NCBI GenBank assembly: GCA_964452045.1
Contig: CAYVKM010000009.1
Location: 1 to 64,000, forward strand
DNA from: CAYVKM01 sp964452045
Lineage (GTDB): Bacteria; Calditrichota; Calditrichia; RBG-13-44-9
DNA length: 64,000 nt
Direction: 5' to 3'
A model generated the notes under the pieces. The model worked only from the letters and a program-made list of their open reading frames with translations. It searched no databases and was not told the DNA's origin. The position numbers were made by a program, and so were the translations under genes. Below are positions 8,808 to 17,667 of the stretch, piece by piece. Numbering within the stretch: position 1 is the stretch's first letter; every line of letters starts with the position of its first letter.

Positions 8808-9206
8808 ATGATGCCCACTCCATCCTGCGATATTCTGGTCGTTGATGATAATTACGAACAGGCAAATATCCTTAAATTGCTGATTGAACAGTACGGCTTC
8901 AACGCCCGGTTCACGACTGATAGTACTACCGCAATGGAGAAAATTGAAGCGTTCAAGCCTCGTCTGGTCATTCTGGATCTCATGATGCCGGAAGTGGATG
9001 GGTTGAGACTTTGTAAAGCAATCAAAGAAAATCCTGACATGGCAGATATAAAAATTATCATATACTCGGGGAAACTATACGATTCTGACAAAAGGAAGGC
9101 ACTTGCTCTGGGAGCTGATTTATTTTTAACAAAGCCTACCCGCTCCTATGTCTTGCTGGATGCAATTAAAAATCTATTGCTTCCCGTCACAAATGAAATC
9201 CATTAA
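8808..9206 (+). CDS. Single-domain response regulator (receiver only)
   Basis: A 132-residue CheY-like receiver domain with no output domain. The acidic pocket is DD (13-14), the phospho-acceptor Asp is at 57 (VILDLMMPEVDG), and the switch Ser and conserved Lys appear in IIYSGK and LTKPT. It signals by protein-protein contact rather than DNA binding. No histidine kinase is in the window. Its last 14 bases overlap the start of the MBL-fold hydrolase, so the two are translationally coupled and probably act together. The start may be ATG 8808 or the next ATG at 8811; neither has a clear Shine-Dalgarno. Confidence 0.9.
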   Translation: MMPTPSCDILVVDDNYEQANILKLLIEQYGFNARFTTDSTTAMEKIEAFKPRLVILDLMMPEVDGLRLCKAIKENPDMADIKIIIYSGKLYDSDKRKALALGADLFLTKPTRSYVLLDAIKNLLLPVTNEIH

Positions 9207-10110
9207 TATAAAATTCTGGGGTGTCAGGGGTTCAATCCCCACTCCGGGTTACTCAACCCTGCATTATGGGGGAAATACCTCATGTGTAGAAGTGGCTTTT
9301 AAAAACGGACCTCATGTTATTCTGGATGCCGGGACCGGGATCAGAGAGTTGGGGAAGTATCTTCAGAAATCAAAAAAACCTTTAAATTCTTATATTTTAC
9401 TAAGCCATTTCCACTGGGATCATATCCAGGGTCTCCCCTTCTTTCGTCCGGCGTTTAATCCGGACAATAAATTTACCATCATCGGTTCGGATGATCCGGC
9501 CATTCATCTGGATCAAATCATCTCATTTCAGATGGATCCCACTTATTTTCCCATCACTATTGATGATATGAGAGCAGACATCAGTTTTCGGTCAATCAAA
9601 GAAGAGAGTTTTTCTTTGGAGGGTGTGGATGTTCAGACTTTATATTTAAATCATCCGGGTTATGCGCTGGGTTTTCGTTTAACCTTTCAAAATTCATCAT
9701 TGATTTATATTAGTGATAACGAGCCCTTTCAACATGACAAAAACACTGAGATAGAAAAAATAAAATCTATCAACAAAGAAAAGATTGAAGAGGTATTCGA
9801 ATCCTATGTTGAAAACAAAAATCAAAATTTGATAAAATTTTGTGAAAACGCGGATCTTCTCATCCATGATACCCAGTATCTTGCTGAAGAATATAAAGAT
9901 AAGATTACCTGGGGACACTCGCCGGTAAACTTTACCGTGGAATTAGCGATGAGAAGTAAGGTTAAGCAATTGATTCTGTTCCATCATGATCCGGATCATG
10001 ACGATGCTGCCATTGATCGGATTGAACAATTGAGCAAAAAAATTCTGAGAAGCTATAAATCCAGGATAGCCTGCCGGGCGGCGCAGGAGGGCATGGTCAT
10101 CGAGATCTAA
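9193..10110 (+). CDS. MBL-fold metallohydrolase, cyclic-nucleotide-phosphodiesterase-like group
   Basis: A 305-residue metallo-beta-lactamase-fold enzyme. The N-terminus FWGVRGSIPTPG with YGGNTSCVEV (25-34) is typical of the MBL subgroup that includes PhnP-like and cyclic-nucleotide phosphodiesterase proteins. The di-metal motif is HFHWDH (72-77). Further metal ligands are likely His in HDTQYL and in ILFHHDPDHDD, plus the Asp of ISDNEP. The start at ATG 9193 was preferred over an upstream ATG at 9148 because it begins directly at the conserved domain and overlaps the receiver stop by 14 bases. The substrate is unknown; coupling to a receiver domain and a nearby CRP-like site make a signalling role plausible but unproven. 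Confidence 0.85.
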   Translation: MKSINIKFWGVRGSIPTPGYSTLHYGGNTSCVEVAFKNGPHVILDAGTGIRELGKYLQKSKKPLNSYILLSHFHWDHIQGLPFFRPAFNPDNKFTIIGSDDPAIHLDQIISFQMDPTYFPITIDDMRADISFRSIKEESFSLEGVDVQTLYLNHPGYALGFRLTFQNSSLIYISDNEPFQHDKNTEIEKIKSINKEKIEEVFESYVENKNQNLIKFCENADLLIHDTQYLAEEYKDKITWGHSPVNFTVELAMRSKVKQLILFHHDPDHDDAAIDRIEQLSKKILRSYKSRIACRAAQEGMVIEI

Positions 10111-10133
10111 TGATACATCCTTTGCCTTCAATC

Positions 10134-11885
10134 TTATTTCTTTGTTAACACAACGGTTTTCTTAATTTCCTTATACAGATTTTGGGAGGGATCGAATATC
10201 TGGATAATTAAAATATAAAGCCCAATCCGGGATACTCTGCCATCCTCATTTTTACCATCCCAAATGAACTGGCCTTTTTGTGCAACAGGAGCTCTGTTGG
10301 TTAACCTTTTTATTTTCCGACCGGCCATATCATAAATATCGATCGTCAAAAACCCGGTCAAAATAGGGAGAGAAAAGTCTATGATGGCAACATCTTCAAA
10401 TCCATCACTATCAGGAGAAAATGGGTTGGGTTCAATGGTTACCAGAGATTCCGATGATTTCTTTTCAACATAGACAGAATTTATTTCTCCGGGAGTACCC
10501 CCTTTTAGACTCACCGATGCCGCCCAATTATCGGCCAGGGAAGCTGATATTACCGGATTTATTCTCTCCAGGGAAACACCTGCTTCCACTTCGCGACCCA
10601 TCCAGCTATCGGAATAAGAAACCCGGTCTACAATCCGACCCGATGGACTCAATATTTTCAGATCATCATAATCATTGTTCAAGGTCGGAAAGGATTTTAC
10701 AATTGTGACTTTGTGATATGGCACCAGGAATGTATCAAAGATAGTAGAATCAGCACAAATTACAAAATAATCCCGACTGTTAATATTGGCTTCCGGGGAG
10801 GTAATCCTCGCCGTATCACGCGAATCTGCAACATACCAGTTATTCAAATTTATCTGACTTGAATTACCATTATACAATTCTATCCACTCGCTTTTCCCGG
10901 TCAATGGTCGGTACATTATTTCATTGATTACCAAAGTTTCGGAAGAGGTTTCAACAATAATTTCAAGAAATCCGGAATTATTTGCCAGGTTTTCATCTGG
11001 GTCGTAATTAAGAATAGCTCCCAAAACATAGGGGTCAGCAGACAAACCCTCCACCTCTGTCTGAAAATTCAAGGTATCCTGACCAGCCAGATTTAACAAA
11101 ATATCATTTTCGTAGAGCAATTCCCCCGGATCCTCATCATTATTACGATTATAATCATTGAAAACGGTAATATGTGCCAGATTAACAAAATTTAAACCTT
11201 CATTTTTTATCACCAGATTAAACTGGAAATTTTCATATTCCAGGGGATACTCCGGGATAATGTGAAGAGAACCGAGACTTAAATCATAATCATACGGTGT
11301 AATGGAATTCCTAAATCCCGGAGTCCCGCGAAAATGTGTTGAGTTTCCCCAGTTGGAAGGAGAATTATCAGAAGTTAATTGAATTTTTTCGTCGGAATAT
11401 CCCGGGGGATTGTCAATCGAATAGGTATAGGATTGCACAGTATCGCCGGCCGGATTTACCAGTCGAACGGACTCGGGATCCGAATTTGACCACCCGAAAC
11501 TGCCGAAGCTGCCATCATCTATTTTAACAATTAACGCTTCCTGGGGAATCAGACTGTCGTAAATGGTGGAGTTGCCAAAATAACTTCCATCAAGGATAAC
11601 CGCAAAACCATTAGCTGATAAATCCAAACCCTGACCGGCGTCAACAATATTATCCAGTTCAATACCGTCCCCAATTTTCCAATCAGTTAAATTTATCGTG
11701 TTATTGCTGGAATTATAAACCTCCACATATTCATTATGGCTTTCCAACGTATCGGCATCAAACATGACTTCGGTGAGTATGATCTGGGCGTAAATAGAGT
11801 TCATTGTGCAGAGAGTCAGGAAAATTATGAAACCCAGAGAAGCAAACTTTTTTGATTTTAAAATGAAAGAACAGAAATATTGCAT
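10134..11885 (-). CDS. Secreted lamin-tail-domain protein with FlgD-type C-terminal Ig domain
   Basis: A 583-residue exported protein. It has a signal peptide (to about residue 34, ending IYAQ), a first lamin-tail domain (about 35-160; LTEVMFD, NEYVEVYN), a CARDB-like Ig domain (about 195-310), a second lamin-tail domain (about 318-430; INEIMYRP, SEWIELYN) and a C-terminal FlgD-type Ig domain (about 485-575; EPNPFSPDSDG, IWDGKNEDG). Such domains occur on large surface or secreted proteins of FCB bacteria. The start was set at ATG 11885, with GGAGGT 6 bases upstream; an in-frame TTG at 11909 is the alternative. It is last in the solute-binding-protein/dGTPase/DUF3108 run and converges on the MBL gene. 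Confidence 0.85.
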   Translation of the reverse strand: MQYFCSFILKSKKFASLGFIIFLTLCTMNSIYAQIILTEVMFDADTLESHNEYVEVYNSSNNTINLTDWKIGDGIELDNIVDAGQGLDLSANGFAVILDGSYFGNSTIYDSLIPQEALIVKIDDGSFGSFGWSNSDPESVRLVNPAGDTVQSYTYSIDNPPGYSDEKIQLTSDNSPSNWGNSTHFRGTPGFRNSITPYDYDLSLGSLHIIPEYPLEYENFQFNLVIKNEGLNFVNLAHITVFNDYNRNNDEDPGELLYENDILLNLAGQDTLNFQTEVEGLSADPYVLGAILNYDPDENLANNSGFLEIIVETSSETLVINEIMYRPLTGKSEWIELYNGNSSQINLNNWYVADSRDTARITSPEANINSRDYFVICADSTIFDTFLVPYHKVTIVKSFPTLNNDYDDLKILSPSGRIVDRVSYSDSWMGREVEAGVSLERINPVISASLADNWAASVSLKGGTPGEINSVYVEKKSSESLVTIEPNPFSPDSDGFEDVAIIDFSLPILTGFLTIDIYDMAGRKIKRLTNRAPVAQKGQFIWDGKNEDGRVSRIGLYILIIQIFDPSQNLYKEIKKTVVLTKK

Positions 11886-11938
11886 AACCACCTCCAACCA
11901 ATCTCTCAATCACTGTTTAATTTATTTTAAATGAGTAA

Positions 11939-12751
11939 TCAATTTTCAGAAAAAATGGTATCCCCTTCCCAATTATTCCACTCTTTTATTTCAATTTTCA
12001 CATTTCCGATAAATGCTTTCATATAGGCTTTTAACGGAACACTCTGTAGATCGGTGGAAAAATAACCTCTGAATTCATTTTTGACGCCTGCAATTCCAAT
12101 AAACTTAAGTTTCCCGTCCAGATAGAAACCCGACACCTTGTGACTATTGGCGTCTGTCTCCCGCTCCTCCCCGGTAAAATTGATATGCGTCTTTTCAAAT
12201 TTATTGTAAGCAAATACGGGCATTTCCATCTGTAATTTGTTTTTGGCCATGGCCCGGGCAAAATAGAGCATTGAAAGACTATCTTCCACTTTTTCGGGAA
12301 TGGTAACCAGGGAATCTAATGTCCTGACCACCTTATCTTTAAATTGCTTTTCAATAATGATCTTCACCACATTCCGGGTATAATCAAAATCATATCTGGT
12401 ATACAAGACATAATCATTTTCCTGTTCATAACTTAAAAAAATATGGGAGTAAAAACCATCCGCATCAATATAGCTATCAAAAATACTGTGAAGAGTAATA
12501 AAAGGAACAGAGGGATTTGAATCCATGTGAATTCGGCAATGGTAAATCGGACGGGAATTAACAGTATCATGGCTTAATACCTGCAATTTCAGTTCTCCCA
12601 AAGTTATGAATGTCCATTTTACCGAATAGGTTAATTCCTCCCCTACCTGCCACTTGAATTCAAAATTATTTTGATCTGCGGGATATAATCCTGATGGATA
12701 AAGCAGGATCCAAAAGAGAAAAACCAGGGAAATATATTTCACGTTCCTCAT
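11939..12751 (-). CDS. DUF3108 exported protein
   Basis: A 270-residue protein with a signal peptide (about residues 1-25). The domain opens with FKWQVGEELTYSVKWTFITLGELKL, split here only for description: the GEELTYSV and LGELKL elements are the DUF3108 hallmark. The family is found in envelopes of Gram-negative bacteria; its function is unknown, though the fold is thought to be a beta-barrel-like or lipocalin-like sheet. It lies 17 bases after the dGTPase-like gene and 53 bases before the lamin-tail gene in one transcript. The start ATG 12751 has AAGG about 6 bases upstream. Confidence 0.85.
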   Translation of the reverse strand: MRNVKYISLVFLFWILLYPSGLYPADQNNFEFKWQVGEELTYSVKWTFITLGELKLQVLSHDTVNSRPIYHCRIHMDSNPSVPFITLHSIFDSYIDADGFYSHIFLSYEQENDYVLYTRYDFDYTRNVVKIIIEKQFKDKVVRTLDSLVTIPEKVEDSLSMLYFARAMAKNKLQMEMPVFAYNKFEKTHINFTGEERETDANSHKVSGFYLDGKLKFIGIAGVKNEFRGYFSTDLQSVPLKAYMKAFIGNVKIEIKEWNNWEGDTIFSEN

Positions 12752-12768
12752 AACCTTATAACTGATAA

Positions 12769-13941
12769 TTATTTATCCATTTGAAGCATAATATCGGGGA
12801 TGACTAGTTCCTTAAGTGTTTCCACAAAATAACGATCTGTCATTCCCCCAATAAAATCTCTTACTTTCTCTGCATCACTGTATTTTTCCAGATACAGCTT
12901 ATTTTTTGTATTTAAGAAATGCTTGTAGATTTTTGAACCTTTATTATTTTTCTCTATATCTTTCATAAATATTTCAAAGAGAATCCCGAAACCTCTTTTA
13001 ATTTTTTCGTCTTCTCTTTTTAACCCGGAGTTCAAATAAATTTTTTGATAATTAAATTTTTTCAACCTTAGCAGTTCTTCCGAGACTTCTTCGCCAAAAG
13101 AGATGAACGGTTTGTCCAGACTATTATAAACCACATCTTTTACCAGTGTATCAATAATTTCGCCATTGGTGCTACCCAGGGATTTTCTCAAATCCTCGGG
13201 AATATCGGATCTTTTTATCAATCCTATCCTAATAGCATCCTCAATATCCTGTCCGATATAAGCAATGGTATCGGAAATCCTGACCACACAGCCTTCCATG
13301 GTCATGGGCATCATCTCGATATCCGCACCGGTTTTTCTCATCCGGACATACATCATCAGATCATCATTACTTTTATCCTGGACCGGTTTCAGGACTTGAT
13401 CATGAACCTCACCATCATGGGAAAGAATCCCATCTCTCACCTGCAAGGTCAGGTTAAGTCCCTTCCCATCTTTAGCCACGTTATCCACTATATGAAGACT
13501 CTGAATATGGTGATGATACTCACCAATCTTATTTGCCATGCACAATTCACTCAAAAATTTTTCCCCGTCATGACCAAATGGGGCATGACCTAAGTCGTGT
13601 GCCAGGGCAATAGCTTCAATTAAGTCCTCATTTAGTGCCAGAAAATTCCCAATTGTCCGTGCAACCTGAGCGACACTTAAGGTATGAATGCTGCGTGAAG
13701 ACAGCATTTCATTTAACTGTGAGGTGAAATAAATTACCTGGGTTTTACCGGAATACCTTCGAAATGCCCCACTGTATAGTATCCTGTCCCGGTCCAGAGA
13801 AAATGGACTTCTGGCATCCTTTGCTTCCGGAGTATTTCTCAGTGCGGCAGCACTTTTTGTAGCATACGGGGATAGATTACCTTCTGTGCGTTTTATTAGT
13901 TCTTTTTGTAAGGTTTGAAAGAATTGAATTTTCGAAGCCAT
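12769..13941 (-). CDS. dgt: dGTP triphosphohydrolase-like HD-domain protein
   Basis: An HD-superfamily nucleotide hydrolase expected to split dNTPs to nucleoside and tripolyphosphate, limiting dNTP pools. Visible are SPFSLDRDRILYSGAFRRY, where the family arginine motif lies, GKTQVI, RSIHTLSVAQVARTIG (first metal His), and AHDLGHAPFGHDGE (HD pair). ISDTIAYIGQDIEDAI supplies the later Asp. The length (390) is typical for the short bacterial form. Upstream is a solute-binding protein (6-base gap) and downstream DUF3108; neither has an evident link to dNTP metabolism. Substrate preference cannot be deduced. Confidence 0.9.
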   Translation of the reverse strand: MASKIQFFQTLQKELIKRTEGNLSPYATKSAAALRNTPEAKDARSPFSLDRDRILYSGAFRRYSGKTQVIYFTSQLNEMLSSRSIHTLSVAQVARTIGNFLALNEDLIEAIALAHDLGHAPFGHDGEKFLSELCMANKIGEYHHHIQSLHIVDNVAKDGKGLNLTLQVRDGILSHDGEVHDQVLKPVQDKSNDDLMMYVRMRKTGADIEMMPMTMEGCVVRISDTIAYIGQDIEDAIRIGLIKRSDIPEDLRKSLGSTNGEIIDTLVKDVVYNSLDKPFISFGEEVSEELLRLKKFNYQKIYLNSGLKREDEKIKRGFGILFEIFMKDIEKNNKGSKIYKHFLNTKNKLYLEKYSDAEKVRDFIGGMTDRYFVETLKELVIPDIMLQMDK

Positions 13942-13947
13942 GATACT

Positions 13948-15591
13948 CTAGTTTTTCCAGTGATGTTTTTGGTAAAGTTCCGTATCTACAGATATTTTAT
14001 CCAATTCCAGACTGGCAATGCCTAAACGGCTTAACAGGGCACCTTTAATATAATCCTTATAAAAAATAAAGTCACGATAATAAATGACCGGACGGATTGG
14101 CGCATCCTGAATAATTAAATGCTCGGCCCGGGTATACAATTCATTTCTTCGGGAAGAATTCTCTTCAAATTTTGCCAATTCCAGAAGTGAATCGACTTTA
14201 TTATTGGTATAATTAAACAGATTCATGGGGGATTCTGACTTAAATAACAGATCAAAAAAGAATTCGGGATCAGGCAGATCCAGCTGCCAGTCAAAAATAA
14301 ATATATTGGCATCATTCAGGATTTTATGACGGGATTGCATGTTCATACCGGACAGAAAAGTTTTATTCAAATTAAAATGTAAAGAATCGGCCAAGTCCTG
14401 AAAAGCTTCCGCATAAACTGGATTGTAGTCCAAAGTATCGGTAATTATCGTTAAAGGAACTATATCGTTTCTTTTTCTGGTTGTATCCAGATAGTTTCTG
14501 GCCTTTAATATATCAGTGAAAATAAGGGTTTCTGCAAGTGAATCTCGGGGAAGCAATACCGGGGAAAAAAATTCTGTCGGTTTGGCATTATGCTCATATT
14601 TTCTTAAAATCTTATCCGGATCAAAACCAAAATAAATTGCCTTCCGTAAAGAATCCGAATCGGTAGGTGATTTTTTACAATTCATTCCTAGAAAAACCAT
14701 ACTAAAAGTTGATGCATTTCTGGATTCCAAATGGACCGGATTGGTAAAAAACTCCTCAGTGGGATGAATGGTCAAATCAAATCTTTGGTTCAGATAATTC
14801 TCACTTCTTTTATGGGTTCTATCCCGGATAGCCTTAAATTGAAAATACCTTACTTGGGGATGATATATCTCATTTTTTTGGAATGCCTCTAGGATCATCA
14901 TCTGTTTATCCTTCTTTACCAAGCGATAAGGACCATTCCCAACCGGTTGAAGTAACAGTTTTCGGGGATTGGACTTTAAGTATTTTGCTGGGAGTATTCT
15001 CATTTGGGGTAAGGAAAGAAGTTTGGGAAAAGGGACGTATGGTTTGATCAGGGTAATCTGGACAGAAAGATCCGATAATTTTTTAATGCCTTTAATTTCC
15101 CCACTCTGTCCCATTAAAAAATCGTCCACACCTTCAATTATTTTGAAATAAGCAATAGAATAATGGAGTGGATAATGCCTGAAAAAATACTTTACACTCC
15201 CGATAAAATCATCTACAGTAATCGGGGTATTGTCATGAAAATAGAGATTCTTACGGAGGTGAAATGTATAAGTTAACCTGTCCCGGGAAATCTCCCAGTA
15301 TTCGGCCAGATCGGGTACTTCAATCAAATTGGAATTTATTTTAGTAAATCCACGATATAGTTGTTTGATCAGAAAAATATCCTCATCATAAATCACCGAA
15401 AATGGATCGAGTCTGGACGGAATTTCCGAGATATAGAACACCAGGGTATCATCAAATCTTTGCGGAGTCTCCACGATCCGGGAAGTCTTTTGGTCACTAT
15501 TCAGACGGATTAACTGGTAAGAAAGCCAGGCTATGGCAAGAAGCAGGAGGATCAAAATATAAAATAGTAAAGATTGCTTTGGTAATTTCAT
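13948..15591 (-). CDS. Extracellular solute-binding protein, family 5 (peptide/nickel type), membrane-anchored
   Basis: A 547-residue protein of the SBP_bac_5 (oligopeptide/dipeptide/nickel-binding) family: DLAEYWEISRDRLTYTFHLRKN and FHDNTPITVDDFIGSVKYF are its characteristic N-lobe elements. Near the C-terminus are FDWQLDLPDPEFFFDLL and RNELYTRAEHLIIQDAP. The N-terminus is an uncleaved-looking hydrophobic anchor (about residues 7-28) with no lipobox Cys. The start was set at ATG 15591, preceded by GGAG; an upstream ATG at 15621 would add 10 residues. No permease or ATPase of an ABC importer is nearby, so its transport partner is elsewhere or it acts alone. It opens the run with the dGTPase-like gene. 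Confidence 0.9.
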   Translation of the reverse strand: MKLPKQSLLFYILILLLLAIAWLSYQLIRLNSDQKTSRIVETPQRFDDTLVFYISEIPSRLDPFSVIYDEDIFLIKQLYRGFTKINSNLIEVPDLAEYWEISRDRLTYTFHLRKNLYFHDNTPITVDDFIGSVKYFFRHYPLHYSIAYFKIIEGVDDFLMGQSGEIKGIKKLSDLSVQITLIKPYVPFPKLLSLPQMRILPAKYLKSNPRKLLLQPVGNGPYRLVKKDKQMMILEAFQKNEIYHPQVRYFQFKAIRDRTHKRSENYLNQRFDLTIHPTEEFFTNPVHLESRNASTFSMVFLGMNCKKSPTDSDSLRKAIYFGFDPDKILRKYEHNAKPTEFFSPVLLPRDSLAETLIFTDILKARNYLDTTRKRNDIVPLTIITDTLDYNPVYAEAFQDLADSLHFNLNKTFLSGMNMQSRHKILNDANIFIFDWQLDLPDPEFFFDLLFKSESPMNLFNYTNNKVDSLLELAKFEENSSRRNELYTRAEHLIIQDAPIRPVIYYRDFIFYKDYIKGALLSRLGIASLELDKISVDTELYQKHHWKN

Positions 15592-15782
15592 GGTCACTCC
15601 GGAATTATCAGAATATAACAAACTGTTTCCAAAGCGACAACCCTTAAAGGATGATTTATGTGTGTGTTTAAATTACCTGAGCGAAATCGAGGAAGCAAAG
15701 CTGATATTTAGATGGGAAGGCTTTTTGGTCGTAAGAATGTTCACTTAAAAGAATATAAATATATTTTCTGTGCCGGTTTTCT

Positions 15783-16163
15783 CTATTGCTCAAGGAAGGT
15801 GCCACGGCAGGCATCTTTCTCAACCGATTTCACCAAATCGTCAAAATCGCAACTATCTTTTTTAGTCAAATAAGAAATTATCATTGGCAAATTCACGCCG
15901 GAAATCACATAATAACCTTTATTTTCCCGAATCAGCATCCTGGCTACCGTCCAGCAATTTCCACCTCTTAAATCCACCATAAACAAAACATTTTCCGGAT
16001 TATCCTTTGATTCCAAAAATTCCTTAATTTCGGCAAAAAGTTGCTCGGTAGTTTTAGTGTGATTTGTAAAACCAAACAATTTCTCATCATGTCCGACTAT
16101 TGATTTTGCTGTGTTAATAAGTTCCTGGGCCAGATTCTTATGGGTAAGAATAATTGCAACCAT
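15783..16163 (-). CDS. Mannose-family PTS EIIA domain protein
   Basis: A 126-residue single EIIA-Man domain. The phosphorylatable His is His8 (ILTHKNLAQEL), and DLRGGNCW (about 65-72) corresponds to the family's DLxGGSP loop. The start is ATG 16163, one base after the hprK stop, indicating tight coupling with hprK. No EIIB, EIIC, EIID, HPr or EI gene is in the window. In Deltaproteobacteria and relatives a similar raiA-hprK-EIIA-Man-HPr set forms a regulatory phosphorelay; a regulatory role here is inferred from this context. An upstream ATG at 16193 lies inside hprK and was rejected. Confidence 0.88.
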   Translation of the reverse strand: MVAIILTHKNLAQELINTAKSIVGHDEKLFGFTNHTKTTEQLFAEIKEFLESKDNPENVLFMVDLRGGNCWTVARMLIRENKGYYVISGVNLPMIISYLTKKDSCDFDDLVKSVEKDACRGTFLEQ

Positions 16164-16164
16164 G

Positions 16165-17160
16165 TTACTCAAAATCCTTGTCAAGAAAATCACGCATTTT
16201 TAATTCCTGTAGATGCTTCCTTTCCTGTTGCCGCATCTTTTCCATAAGACGCTTATTAAATTCTTTCGGTGTATGATGTCCATAAACCTTTAACAGTTGA
16301 TTTAATGCGATTGTTTCTGCAATGACGGTTACGTTCTTTCCCGGATTTATCGGCAGTACAACCAGGGGTATACTTACTCCCAGAACAGTAGTATTTTGTT
16401 CGTCCAGACCAGTACGATCGTAATCCACCTTTGGATCAAAATCGACCAATTGCACTTCAACCTCTACCCGTTTATGTACCCGCACCGCTCTGATACCAAA
16501 GGTGCTCCGGGTATCGATCAATCCCAATCCGCGAATTTCCAGATGATGTTCGGCCAGTTCCCGACCTTCGCCCATCAGAATTTCTTCCGCTTTTTTGGTT
16601 ATGATCACCACATCATCTGCCACTAACCGATGTCCCCGCTCTACCAAATCGAGGGCAATTTCACTTTTTCCAATCCCACTCCGGCCGGTAAAGAGCACCC
16701 CAATTCCATAAACATCCACCAGGGTGCCATGAACAGTGGTTTTTGGGGCAAATTCATTATTCAAATAATCACTCAGCAGATGGAAAAATTGTGAAGTCGG
16801 ATATTTTGTCCGGAATACGCAAATCTGACTGCGGGTGGCAATGGAAATCAATTCTTTGGGCACCTGATTATTATCAGTAATGATGATACAGGGAATTTCC
16901 AAACACAGCACATTTTCTAAGCTTTCTCTTCTCTTTTTTACGGTTAAATTTTCCAAAAAGCGGATCTCTGTGTTTCCCAAAATTTGAATTCGGTCGTAAG
17001 TAAACAAATCGAGAAAACCGGCCAGGGCCAGTCCCGGACGATGAAGTTCGGGTGTGATAATTGTGCGTTCAAAACCCGCATCCGAATTTAATAGCTGAAG
17101 TTTGAGCTTTTTTTGGTTGTCCGAAAAGAAAGTACCAATAATTAAATGTTTTTTTAACAT
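16165..17160 (-). CDS. hprK: HPr kinase/phosphorylase
   Basis: A bifunctional enzyme that phosphorylates and dephosphorylates HPr on a serine. The 331-residue protein has an N-terminal DRTGG-like domain and the catalytic core: HGTLVDVYGIGVLFTGRSG with His144 and the Walker A GRSGIGKS (159-166). Then comes the HLEIRGLGLID element and the signature region around GVSIPLVVLPINPGKNVTVI. The length is normal. AAGG precedes ATG 17160. It is followed after one base by EIIA-Man, and preceded by raiA across a terminator and a 177-base gap, so it probably has its own promoter. The substrate HPr is not encoded in the window. Confidence 0.96.
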   Translation of the reverse strand: MLKKHLIIGTFFSDNQKKLKLQLLNSDAGFERTIITPELHRPGLALAGFLDLFTYDRIQILGNTEIRFLENLTVKKRRESLENVLCLEIPCIIITDNNQVPKELISIATRSQICVFRTKYPTSQFFHLLSDYLNNEFAPKTTVHGTLVDVYGIGVLFTGRSGIGKSEIALDLVERGHRLVADDVVIITKKAEEILMGEGRELAEHHLEIRGLGLIDTRSTFGIRAVRVHKRVEVEVQLVDFDPKVDYDRTGLDEQNTTVLGVSIPLVVLPINPGKNVTVIAETIALNQLLKVYGHHTPKEFNKRLMEKMRQQERKHLQELKMRDFLDKDFE

Positions 17161-17269
17161 TTTTTACCTTCTTTTAATTTTTATTTTAATCATCGGTTTG
17201 TCTTTGTTAAATAAGAACATCATTATCGCATCGTTCTAAATTAATTCAAATAGATAAAAGAGTATAACA

Positions 17270-17310
17270 TTTTTTTTATAAAAAAACTCCCGCCAAAATT
17301 GACGGGAGCT
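17270..17310 (-). terminator. Rho-independent terminator after raiA
   Basis: The arms CTCCCG (17287-17292) and CGGGAG (17303-17308) form a GC-rich hairpin with a 10-base loop. In the minus direction it is followed by seven Ts. It lies 29 bases after the raiA stop, separating topA-xerC-raiA from hprK-EIIA. Confidence 0.85.
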
Positions 17311-17336
17311 CATGTACATTCTCTTGTAAGCACGGA

Positions 17337-17645
17337 CTATTGACTTAAAACCCGCGCTTTTGGTGTTTGTATTTTTTCTTTATACCGTTTTAACTGTCTC
17401 TCTGCCCTGTTCAAAGCCAAATCAAAGGATTTTCTGATCTCGTCCGATACCTCCTTGATTACAATCTGCTTATTATAGACATTTATCCGCAGCTCGGTAT
17501 AGCGGCTTATTTTTTCCCAACCGAGCACAATGTCCATATCAAGGATGTTTTCGTAATACCTTTCCAGCTTTTGAGCTTTTTCTTCGACATAGCTCTTCAG
17601 ATCGTCATTTAACTTAAAATGCCGGGCAGTGATAGTGCGGTTCAT
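17337..17645 (-). CDS. raiA: Ribosome hibernation promoting factor / RaiA family
   Basis: A 102-residue short-form HPF/YfiA protein that binds the 30S decoding region and inactivates ribosomes in starvation. Landmarks are ITARHFKLNDDLKSYVEEKA, KLERYYENI, ELRINVYNKQIVIKE, and the Lys/Arg-rich helix NRAERQLKRYKEKI. The start is ATG 17645, which has an ideal AGGAGG 7 bases upstream; longer upstream reading is open but unsupported. It follows xerC by 22 bases and is followed by a terminator. It stands next to hprK and EIIA-Man, an arrangement also seen around rpoN in Proteobacteria (no rpoN here). Confidence 0.95.
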   Translation of the reverse strand: MNRTITARHFKLNDDLKSYVEEKAQKLERYYENILDMDIVLGWEKISRYTELRINVYNKQIVIKEVSDEIRKSFDLALNRAERQLKRYKEKIQTPKARVLSQ

Positions 17646-17667
17646 ATAAAACCTCCTTTTAGGTTTT

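Noticed and set aside
8808..10110. MBL gene starting at the upstream ATG 9148
   Set aside because: The extra 15 residues lie entirely within the receiver gene in another frame and are unlike the family N-terminus; ATG 9193 begins directly at the conserved domain.
15657..15714. Short plus-strand frame of about 17 codons (ATG near 15658, AAAGGATG upstream) in the gap before the solute-binding-protein gene
   Set aside because: Too short and without recognisable features. It has a ribosome-site-like sequence, but nothing suggests a leader peptide for a plus-strand gene.
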